From the NCBI RefSeq assembly GCF_032854445.1, contig NC_088296.1, forward strand, positions 20,699,853 through 20,763,852: a stretch of 64,000 bases of DNA, read 5' to 3'. The translations under genes were made by a program, and so were the position numbers. The stretch comes from Liolophura sinensis (taxonomy: Eukaryota; Mollusca; Polyplacophora; Chitonida; Chitonidae). Each line of letters starts with the position of its first letter. Position 1 is the first letter of the stretch. Below, in pieces: positions 45,345 through 54,479 of the stretch. Below the pieces are notes generated by a model. That model made no database searches. It was not told where the DNA came from and saw nothing but the letters and a program-made list of their open reading frames with translations.

Positions 45345-45725
45345 AGGGTGGGTGTGTGAGTGCTTGGGGTTTAACGTCGTACTTAACAATTTTTCAGGCA
45401 TATGACGTCGAAGGAGCCCTTAGAGTGCATGTGATGTGCCTCCTTGTGGCCATGCAGATTTTCCAGCGCCCTTTTATCTAGCGCTACTTCACTGAGACGA
45501 TTTACGAAGGCAGGAAAGCAGCCCCACCCGAGCCATTATACTGATCCAGGTCAACAAGTCGTTGCGCTATCCCCTTAATGCTGAATGCCAAGCGAGGAAG
45601 TTACAATTTCCTCTTTTAAGATCTTAGGTGCGACCCGACACAGGATTGTAGGGGACGGTTAAAAACAAAGAAAACACTAACACTAGTTTGTCAGATGAAG
45701 GCCCATTAAAAACTGCCCACGAAAG
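45345..45725 (-). mobile_element. tRNA-derived SINE (family B), minus strand
   Basis: GTGCTTGGGGTTTAACGTCG, TACTTAACAATTTTTCAGGC, ATTATACTGATCC and CCCTTAATGCTGAATGCC match the family. The tRNA head is truncated after CAGGATTG. The right flank (AGAAAACACTAACAC, CAGATGAAGGCCCATTAA) is shared with the 41590 copy. Confidence 0.8.
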
Positions 45726-45992
45726 TGTTGGAGCTTGTTGAATGTTTGTCCATTAGGCTAAAAATGGTGTCCATGTCTAGAGACAACGGGTAATTTCGCG
45801 GCAGGGGGAGACAACTTTAAGGGAAGTCTACACTTGACCGTGAGAAAGAAACCCAGTAAGAGTTTTTGAAGAAATCCTCAATTTCACGATGGTAGCCGTG
45901 ATGGTCGATAATGGTCACCGTTATCACGAAGAAACATCGATCCATTGCTACATCGCTCCTTTGTTATGTTTGATAGCTCCAGTCTGTTGGTG

Positions 45993-46371
45993 TAAAATAG
46001 GGTGAGTGAGTAAGTGCTTGGAGTTTAACGTCCTACCTAACAATTTTTCAGTCATGACGACGAAGGAGGGGGCGGGGTGGGGGGGTGGGGGGGGGTGGGG
46101 GGTGAGTGCATGTTATGTGCCGCCTTGTTGCAGGACGGATTTTCGACGCTTTTTTGCCTAGTACTGCTTCCGAAGACAAGCAAGCCTCCCCGCCCGAGCA
46201 ATTACACTGATACGGGTCAACCAGTCGTTGCACTATCCCCTTTATGCTGAACGCCAAGAGAGGAAGTTACAGCTTCCTCTTTTAAGGTCTTAGGTGTGAC
46301 TCGCACCAGGATTGACCTTGGATCTACCGCTCCAAATAGGGTGAATCTACCAACTATCCGGGCCGGTCGTA
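45993..46371 (-). mobile_element. tRNA-derived SINE (family B) with internal G-rich insertion
   Basis: GTGCTTGGAGTTTAACGTCC, AATTTTTCAGTCATGACGAC, TGCTGAACGCCAAGAGAGGA and GGTCTTAGGTGTGACTCGCA precede a nearly intact reversed tRNA head ending CCAACTATCCGGGCCGGTCG. The usual short segment after CGAAGGAG has become a G-run block (46067-46104). Confidence 0.85.
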
Positions 46372-47076
46372 AATAGGGCCCATTATAGTTAGTCATCACG
46401 AGTTATCAGTGTCTTTGTACGTAGGAAAGAGTGTAGAGAGACATTTTTAACAAGAATATATGTGGTACCCTCTTATTTGCTGATGGCCAAACCTATATAC
46501 TTATCAGACACGGCTCTTCGTATTCCCACTGCGGCACATTAAATAAAACTGTGATGGATTTTATTTTCCCGTAGGACCTGGACACAGACCCCCATTACAA
46601 CTTCCGTTTTTCGGGAATTACGAACGTAATTCTGTGTGTTTTTAGGGTGTAAAGTCTTTTTTGCTGCCAGCCCGCCGTTTTTGGTGTACAGGTGCATGCT
46701 TGGTATCAAAATGCCATAAATTGTCTAATCTTTGGGCAGGTATGAGTTTTAGTGATGAAAGTTTGAAATTCTGGTCGAGAGAACACAAGGAGATAGGTGG
46801 TGATGAGGTTGCGATTGACGTCCCCTTGGCGTTGCTAGGCACCCCTCCCAGTTGCCGGCATAGAAAGGTCCAGATTTTGACGTCAACCTATGTCAAGATT
46901 TTTTAATGGCTTCTTTCTCACAGGCTGTGCCAGGTATGCACCAGAGCTTATTGGCCACGGAATGTTTGGGGCTGAGGTACAGTGCTAGACGTTAACATTG
47001 TCGCTGATGGAAAATTAATGAGGGTCTGTGGCCATCTGTTGTTTTGTCCTCTCCCACGTTTCCGGTCAAAAAGTAG

Positions 47077-47403
47077 GCTGTCGTGAAATCTACTTGCACT
47101 ATTCACAAAGGTGGACCACCTTTTAACATCATGTGGTTTTTGTGTGACACTAAAACTGAAATCAATAATATTCCTGGAGAAACGGCGCGGACTAGCCACG
47201 TGAAAATGAACATAGCAGAAGGCATGGACATTCGGAGAGTTGTATGTGTTGCCACTGTATACGGTGAGGATTTTATCGAGGAAGCAGTCATTGGCATAAG
47301 TCTTGAGTGTCCACTTTTCTTAAATCCTAAACAATATGGCTCTTTGTTACCACGGGCGCTTCAGCCTCAGGACTTCAACCTCTTACCAATGTCACACGTT
47401 TGA
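47077..47403 (+). pseudogene. Immunoglobulin-like domain exon (IgSF remnant, domain 1)
   Basis: From a possible acceptor (AAAAAGTAG, ends 47076) the frame reads AVVKSTCTIHKGGPPFNIMW, then FLCDTKTEINNIPGE, HVKMNIAEGMDIRRVVCVAT and VYGEDFIEEAVIGISLE. Cys, then Trp about 13 residues on, then a second Cys-x-Ala is an immunoglobulin fold pattern. I see no canonical donor at the domain end; the frame runs on to a stop at 47401-47403. The specific family is not recognised. It belongs with the exons below, and several lesions in that set argue for a pseudogene. Confidence 0.55.
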
Positions 47404-47556
47404 ATTACGACGATGTGCTTGAATGTTCCAAAGCGTAGCGTCTTTTTCTAAAGTCAACGTGTAAAATAGAAAAGTCTAAAATAATGAAGTGCATAAACGA
47501 ATGAATATTACAAAGAAATAATAATAATTTTGGCAACAGAGTATGCTTGTTTCTAG

Positions 47557-47753
47557 GAAAACCGTCTCCAGTCAGCCAGTTAAGCCCAGCTAACTACAAC
47601 CTGGCCGATGGAGCCGCTCTTGTATGCTACGCCGATGGAAAGCCGCAAGCCGATATTTCTTGTATGGCCATCCGATGCTCCGATAGCAATGTCAACCCAT
47701 TTCTTTCACGGCAAACCAACAGGTTTGACCAAAACCAACCAACAGATACTCAG
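47557..47753 (+). pseudogene. Second immunoglobulin-like exon (IgSF remnant)
   Basis: Flanked by TTGTTTCTAG and ACTCAG|GTATCC. The phase-1 frame reads (G)KPSPVSQLSPANYNLADG, then AALVCYADGKPQADIS. LADGAALVCYADGKP is a typical B-strand and Cys region of an Ig domain. After ADIS the expected Trp is only in another frame (LVWPSDAP), which suggests a frameshift. The exit phase (0) does not match the next exon (phase 1), consistent with decay. Confidence 0.5.
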
Positions 47754-48281
47754 GTATCCTAATTCCCCTGGGCTAGGGTTTCAGAAAACTTCATAAATGA
47801 TTCATAACTTTTCGCGTTAATGCTTCTTATGGTGATACTACCTAGACAATGTCGTTTTCCGAAGAAACTTAAAAGAGATATGACTTTTGAGAGTTTGCGA
47901 AAGTGGCCTTTGATGTGTGTGACTTAGTTATGGGGTCATAGTTTGTTAAGTTCACGGTTCAAACTTAAGACGGATATCTGGGTACTTCCTTGACTCGGAT
48001 GTCAGCATGAAGAAATAGGTTCGGCGTCAGTATTTTGTGTCTCGTGCCGTTTTCATAGCATTTCAGTGGTGCAGCACGTGCCGTTTTCATGGCATTTCAG
48101 TGGTGCAGCACAATATGAATGTTGACAATGACTCTCGCTGGCAGTCTTGTGCCTTGTATATTCTTATCCAATATACCTAGTGATGTTTTCTCCTTTATCC
48201 GGCAAACGCCAATATAACAAAATAATTTTTTTCTTTTTTCTATTTATAAACGATTGTTAACAACTAAGGCCTCTCCACCAG

Positions 48282-48584
48282 GACCATCGATGCTACATGT
48301 GTCGATCAATCCGACAAACCCTCCAGACAAGCTTGAAAATCTGACCACGAGTGATATCACGTACTCTAATGAATCAACGTTTGCTGGTCACGTGACCGAG
48401 GGAAAATGTGGTAATCAACATAAAGTCAAGAATGGAGAATGCCCTGATGGAGAGAACAGGAAATTCACGAAGAATTTCACGTACGTCATTTGAAATTTGA
48501 GATTTCCTGATTTAGGGGTTTACCTTTTTATTGCCCACAACGCAGAAGATGAAGGGACAGATACGATGATATTATCCTTAACAG
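48282..48584 (+). pseudogene. Third Ig-like exon interrupted by TGA
   Basis: Flanked by CTCCACCAG and AACAG|GTGAGT, phase 1 out. The frame reads (G)PSMLHVSINPTNPPDKL ... KFTKNFTYVI, then TGA (48491-48493), then in the same frame NLRFPDLGVYLFIAHNAEDE and GTDTMILSLTG. YVI-x-NLRFxDLGVYxFxAHN is the Ig E-F strand signature (D-x-G-x-Y), so the TGA sits inside one domain, and the F-strand Cys is Phe. A premature stop in an otherwise continuous domain points to a pseudogene or a sequencing error. Confidence 0.6.
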
Positions 48585-48924
48585 GTGAGTTTCACATGTT
48601 ACGAGACTGACATTGAGTGTGTTGTCCGCACTTCAGTGTTCATGGGATTGGTGAAGTGATGTCAAGTGGGGTTAGTGTGCTATTAAAAGTCTTGTTTATG
48701 ACGAATGAAAAAATCGAGTAAATCTGCGGGTAAAAGTTAGGTGGTTTATGAGGTGCCTGACGAAGTGGTAAGAAACACTCCGATTTTCGCCTGCCGTAAC
48801 CAACATTGCCGTCAATAAGTGTGACATATCCAATTGTGGCGTGTAAACCCAATTAACTAAGCAAGTGAAACAAAAATTGAAGTATCACATGACTCAAAAA
48901 CTTCGTACTTGTACGTGTTTACAG

Positions 48925-49033
48925 ACTCTGACATGAAGACACAAAGGTGATCATCATTGTCGCTCTCGCCAGCTCTGTTGGACTGTTTTCATCAGTGTTG
49001 CTGTCATCGTCGTTATCTACAGATGCCTTAATG
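48925..49033 (+). pseudogene. Transmembrane exon with two frame breaks
   Basis: Flanked by GTGTTTACAG and TTAATG|GTAAAT. The expected entry frame gives DSDMKTQ then a stop. A second frame gives KVIIIVALASSVGL and a third gives FISVAVIVVIYRCLN. Joined by eye they describe a single membrane-spanning helix followed by a Tyr-Arg-Cys junction, as in a type I receptor. Two shifts within 109 bp support decay. Confidence 0.5.
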
Positions 49034-49204
49034 GTAAATCGTCACCCTCAGCTCCAGCAAAGTAAAGGCTCGGATTTCAACTGTCAGTGCGGTAGCTAGT
49101 TGTTAGAGAGTCTCCTTCGTTATTAGGAGGGAAATATATGAGAAAATGAGGAAGAGATGACTTTAAAAGAAAAGAAAACACGCAATTACATTTGGAGCAA
49201 TTAT

Positions 49205-49870
49205 CCCGACATCAAGGAAAACGCACAGTTATGACGACTTGAAGGGAAGCGGGCAATCGCTTTTTTGAGCAGCTGTGACGACACGAAGGAAAACGCATAA
49301 TCACAGTTATGACGGGAAGCGGGCAATCGCTGTTTGAGCAGCTGTGACGACACGAAGGAAAACGCACAATCACAGTTATGACGACATGACGGGAAGCGGG
49401 CAATCGCTGTTTGAGCAGCTGTGACGACACGAAGGAAAACGCACAATCACAGTTATGACGACATGACGGGAAGCGAGCAATCGCTTTTTTGAGCAGCTGT
49501 GATGACACGAAGGAAAACGCATAATCACAGTTATGACGACATGACGGGAAGCGGGCAATCGCTGTTTAAGCAGCTGTGACGACACGAAGGAAAACGCACA
49601 ATCACAGTTATGACGACATGAAGGGAAGTGGGCAATCGCTTTTTTGAGCAGCTGTGACGACACGAAGGAAAACGCATAATCACAGTTATGACGACATGAC
49701 GGGAAGCGGGCAATCGCTGTTTGAGCAGCTGTGACGACACGAAGGAAAACGCACAATCACAGTTATGACGACATGAAGGGAAGCAGGCAATCGCTTTTTG
49801 AGTAGCTGTGACGACACGAAGGAAAACGCACAATCACTTTTTGAGCAGTTGTGATGACATAAAGGAAAAC
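49205..49870. repeat. Minisatellite, 77/155-bp higher-order unit
   Basis: About eight copies of a ~77-bp unit. Alternate copies share variants (GCTGTTTGAGCAG against GCTTTTTTGAGCAG), giving a 155-bp higher-order period. Each 77-bp unit is itself two related halves of ~36-41 bp, both around GACGACA(C/T)GA. A degenerate older fringe continues to ~49995 (GGAGCAATTATTACGACATA and similar). Confidence 0.93.
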
Positions 49871-51114
49871 ACGCAGTTTCCTTTGGAGGAATTATCATGA
49901 TATAAAGTGAAATATTCAACTACATGTGGAGCAATTATTACGACATAAATTGAAACATGGAATCACTCGAAAAATAATTATCAAGACATCTTGTAAAACA
50001 CAAAATCACATGTGAAGCAAATTAAACCTACTTATGCTACCTGTAATATTTTTAAAACTTAGATCAGACCCATTCTGTGTTTAACGTTCAGCATTAAAGG
50101 TGTTTTCAACGTAAATCTTCCAGCGTTTCATTAGAAAAAGTAAAGAAAGCCAACCACACGCATATATACACTTACACGTATATCATACCAGTCCTGTTAA
50201 CAATTCCACAAGGAACTGTTTGAAAATTATACCCTTTTCAAATTTTCTAAGATATAAACGTCATTGCATATTCCAAATGACAGTCATTTATTTGTTTTGA
50301 CGGGTAAAACCCACGCATGCTCATATTTGTATTCATAGTCAAATCACCAGGTTATTTGTATATCGTGTTAAGACGCGATAGATGACTCAAGGGGGACAAC
50401 TTTTATTGATTCAGTCCAGTTTTGGGGGAAGAGTAAATGCTGCTGTTTTGTGACACAATCGCTTTTTAACTGTTCTCCGAAAAAGTTAACCAACATCAAC
50501 TCCTGTAAAAAGTCTTTAAAGAAGAAATCATATTTTGTTTCACTGGTAGAAAAAGAGCAGAAATTTCAACATGACGGTTTGTCATCATAAAACTTTAGCT
50601 CCTTTTTGAAGTTTTGCGATGCCATTATTTGGAATAATGTTCCATATTCTGATTAAATTGTATTATTGGAGATTTAATTTTTTGTTGAAATTTTGGACGT
50701 GATCCCTACTGATTTTCCTTTGATCAGCGATGATTTTTAATACCTCTGATTCTCTGGAATACTGTGTCGGGAAATTTACGGGGAATTTCTAAGGTCTTTT
50801 CTGTCCCATGCGTCTTAGGCGTCTGTTGATAAACATGAATGGCTTCTTTAGTCTTTAATGAGCTCTTTTCTGTTGAGCTTTGGTGATTTTCTCTCCACTA
50901 TGCCCAGTTGTCTCTCAGCGAGGTCCATGGTCCCCAGACTTCCTGATATTTGTTGTTTTCATCTAGACCCTAATTTTCCGCTAAGCATCTTGTCTTACCC
51001 TCAGTTAGGCCTACACTTAGGTAGGCTCCGTTAACTATCGTTGACTCCACCTGGAGTTTTCTTTTGTTTAGATAAAATAGATTTCTTCTAGAATTTGCCT
51101 ATTTTTCTTTGCAG

Positions 51115-51283
51115 GGAAGTTCGAAAATTTTTGTCAGTGCTGATGGATACAAACCTGTCAACTATCGTGCGAGAGAAAATCAGAAGTACGGCATGATAGA
51201 GAAGTTACGAAAATCAATTTTTAAGAAAAGCCTATATTCTCGTTTCAAGAAAAACACCGGGATAGAAATGACGGAGGCAGAAC
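51115..51283 (+). CDS. Candidate exon encoding a basic segment
   Basis: Flanked by TTTTTCTTTGCAG and GAAC|GTAAGT, 169 nt open throughout in phase 0. It encodes GSSKIFVSADGYKPVNYR, ENQKYGMIEKLRKSIFKK and SLYSRFKKNTGIEMTEAE. I do not recognise it. Being Lys/Arg-rich and downstream of the membrane exon, it could be a cytoplasmic tail, but its entry phase does not match that exon (phase 1), so the link is uncertain. Confidence 0.35.
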
Positions 51284-51299
51284 GTAAGTTTTTAGATTT

Positions 51300-52480
51300 A
51301 GGTTTTTAGTTTTAGGGTAGATTAAAATGTGGTACTTTACTGGCTGATGGATTGACAAGTGCTTTCGTGACTGTGATATGGAAGCAGTTGTTGTGGAAAA
51401 TGAAGCCCGGGTATCCGTTGTAGTGTGTGCATACCGCATTATTACCTGGCCGGTCTGATAATTGCCCCCAGAGGTTATTTCTGGTAACCGGATATTATGT
51501 ATACATGTGCCGGTGTCTGTTATGTATCGAACACGACCCATTTTGTTAACATGACCCGATGTTTTACCATGCTTTGGTTTGTTCTTGAAAACAGTCAAGG
51601 TGAATAAAGGGAGAGCCGTATATGTGTAGACAAACATAAGGACAATTCTGGATTTTCAGATGTAATACGTGGAGTAAAATAGGATGTATATTTCCTCAGC
51701 CGCACTCACAGTGAGGATTTATTTTCACTCTGCATCACGTGTTCTTCTTTTTATTCACTGTACCGTTATTTTATCCGGAAAATCACACCGCTAAACATAC
51801 GTATTTGATCGATTCACACTCAACAGCTTGGACCTTAAGTACGGTAATATAGAATTTTTTTTACATTTATGTATTTACACGTGGATTTTGTGTTTTGCTG
51901 TTGAAAAACAGTATCTCAACTAGAAGAAATAATATACAGGCGTAAGTTTGCCTACTTTTCAATAACCTGCTTATCTGCATACTAAGACTACGGGCAATTA
52001 GCTTTGACTGATGATGTGTACAGCATTTGGAGCAAGGGACTGTATATTCATCGTGTTAAATCAGATCGCCATGCTCGTTGCATATGGTCAGTTGCAACAC
52101 ATATTGTGATTATATACAGCTTCTAAGTTGTAACATGGTAGATGATATTGTTACTGATTTAATTCGTTCGCTTGGACGATTGCTTGCATCTTTCCATCAT
52201 CACTGAAAAATGTTGCTTGTCTAGCAGAAATCCAGCCTAATTTCGTACTTTATATACTTTCTTAGCTACAAAGGAAATCTGTTTTGTTATTCATTGCGAT
52301 AATCTGTAAGAAATTTGTTTATGTAATCCTGTCAACATGCGCACGAGGATGCCTTGACTATCTTCATCCATCAAAAGCACCACCCCTTCTTGGTATGTAT
52401 AATAAGATAGTATCAGTAAAAATGGCTATTTATATATTTCACAACCTGCTAATCACCATTAAGAATCAAGTATCACATGT
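51300..52480. other. No gene recognised
   Basis: AT-rich; no splice-flanked coding segment or known repeat that I can support. Confidence 0.5.
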
Positions 52481-52494
52481 AGATCTGTGCATAC

Positions 52495-52543
52495 TGTGCG
52501 TGTGTGCGTGCGTGTATGTGCGTGCGTGCGTGCGCGTGCGTGT

Positions 52544-52597
<54 letters not shown>
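52495..52597. repeat. (GT)n microsatellite
   Basis: GT/GC dinucleotide run of about 100 bp, pure (GT)n in its second half. Open frames across it are artefacts of the repeat. Confidence 0.97.
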
Positions 52598-52830
52598 TGT
52601 AATGAAATTGGAAGTGATTGACGAAGAAATGACCATCCTACGAGAGACACTCGAGGGATAATTAAATGTCGTTTTACAGCACAGGGTAACATATATTACA
52701 AACTCGGAAGCTACAGTGAGCTTCCCTGTGTTGAATTAGATAGGAGGTTTAACAAAACACATTGTTGAAAGATCGATAACTGCCGTCAAAGTTACTCATC
52801 CCTGCCAATATTTCACATTACGATGACTTT

Positions 52831-53007
52831 CCGCCATCTTCCACTGACTTCATGACTCGACGGATCACAGGACTCGTTTTAGCCTAACACACCCAGTCAG
52901 GGAGTGTAGTGCGTCATTATTTGGTACGGTAACTTCCGCTCGCTACAGTATAAAAACCGGGACATTCAGATGGCAAGCCAGACCAGATAGAGGACAAGGA
53001 GTGGCAG
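52831..53007 (+). promoter_or_regulatory. Candidate TATA promoter with short first exon
   Basis: CCGCCATCTT (52831-52840, YY1-like) lies upstream of TATAAAAA (52949-52956). CCAGACC (52978-52984) fits the initiator YYANWYY, with the A at 52980, 31 bp from the TATA start. A 28-nt leader then ends at the donor GGCAG|GTAATA (53007). The downstream gene is not visible in the window. Confidence 0.4.
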
Positions 53008-53730
53008 GTAATATGCACAAACATACCCAGTTGTTGGTGCCAATAAATATGTGATGATTAATTGGTAACACTCAACTTGGAACTGAAACAAGTTAACTGG
53101 TAACTCAGCTTGGTGCTAAACCAAGACATGGGTCTAAAAGTGACTAACATTAACTGATTGGGTTTACCTTCCGGTTATTAATTCTTAAAGGGTGGGACAA
53201 AGCTACTAAATAGACTTACCATCACTGCGGATGATTTGGTCCCCCCCCCCCCTCCCAATTCCCTCTCCCACTGCCATTGCTTAACCAGAGCGTTATCGGT
53301 GTGTGGAACAGGAGACCAATGCTGTACAGCATTCACAACGTAATTGGACTGGTTATAGTAGCCTACCATACTCGTGGTCACAAAGGTGGAATAATAAGTT
53401 GAACACTTAAACATTACCAGAGTTTCAATATACAACACACATTGTTGTGCTATGTAATAAACTGTTGAACCGTTTATCACTGTTTTATTGGTGTATTGAT
53501 GTTGACATCCCTATCATACCCAGAGTCCGCTCGATTCTTGATTAAGCCATACCTAGCCTGGATTAGGTTGTTAATACCATATTGGAGTGGTAACATTGAC
53601 GGAAAGCCTTGATGTATGAACTCCATGACGAGTGTATTCATATCAGTCGGTTGAAGTCAATTAGGCCTACTGGGTCGTACTTCGTAGACTGATTAAATAC
53701 AGTAGGCCTGCTGCCCCGTACCGTTTTACA

Positions 53731-53840
53731 GTGTGTGTGTATGTGTGTGCGTGTGCGTGTGCGTGTGCGGGCGCGCGCGCGCGTGTGTGTGTGCGTGTGC
53801 GTGCATGCGCGCGTGCGTGCGTGTGTGTGTGTGTGTGTGC
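53731..53840. repeat. (GT/GC)n microsatellite
   Basis: Alternating purine-pyrimidine GT and GC run of about 110 bp, a sequence type prone to Z-DNA. Confidence 0.95.
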
Positions 53841-54250
53841 GCTTGTGGTTTAACGTCGTGTGTAAATGCTACTAATTTAATTTGCGCAAATTTCTGCTAT
53901 TTACACATTACAGGAACAGTTAGAATAAAACGCTGACTCAGATAAACTGGCCATCTGTCACCGGCTATGTGTAACCATGTGCAAGCTATTAAACTATCGT
54001 CGGAACTCTTGTCTTATTCTCTATTCTGTACGTCTTTAACATTTTTTCAGTCATATGACGAGAGGTCATTAGGTGTGTATACATTTATTGTGTCTTTTTG
54101 TGGCAAGGCCAGTCCATGCCACCATGTCGCCAATGAAGTATCATGCCGAGGACACCAGGTATGACACTTAGTCACATTATACTGACACCGCGCCAACCAG
54201 TCATTTTCCCTTGGTCTGACCTCTTAGTTCCGATCGTCATGGCAGGCATC
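53841..54250 (-). mobile_element. Diverged SINE (family B), minus strand
   Basis: GGTTTAACGTCGTG at 53847, then after an interruption TTTAACATTTTTTCAGTCAT, ATGACGAGAGGTCATTAGGT, TTTGTGGCAAGGCC and ACACCGCGCCAACCAGTC at 54178-54203 follow the family order with much divergence. Confidence 0.5.
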
Positions 54251-54407
54251 AGCGGGTACCCTGACCCGACCCCATTATTCTATATAGAGATGCTTCTATT
54301 ATTAGACCATTTTAATGGGATTAAAATTTGTTAAAGGTTTAGGGGAAGACTTTGAATAGAATCAATAAGCAACTTACTCATATATTAACCTGAAACTATT
54401 TACGTCC

Positions 54408-54474
54408 TGTCGCCGTCTTATAAGTGAAATATTCTTGAGTACGCCGTAAAATACTGATCAAATAAATAAATAAA
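54408..54474 (+). mobile_element. SINE tail fragment (family A)
   Basis: GTCGCCGTCTTATAAGTGAA, ATATTCTTGAGTACGCCGTA and CAAATAAATAAATAAAT. Only the last ~65 bp remain. Confidence 0.85.
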
Positions 54475-54479
54475 TTTAC

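Noticed and set aside
46661-46906. Possible extra Ig exon upstream of 47077 (frame with LKFWSREHKEIGGDEVAID)
   Set aside because: A possible acceptor lies at 46740, but no Cys-Trp-Cys pattern and no clear donor. Too weak to list.
48491-48493. TGA in the Ig exon as a selenocysteine codon
   Set aside because: It replaces an ordinary position between the E and F strands, no SECIS-like structure was noticed, and other lesions nearby favour decay.
49201-49919. Overlapping minus-strand frames reading SFVSSQLLK and variants
   Set aside because: Products of the 77/155-bp array, offset by exactly one higher-order period.
52284-52661. 125-residue open frame across the GT run
   Set aside because: Most of it is the (GT)n microsatellite read as Cys-Val; no homology or splice support.
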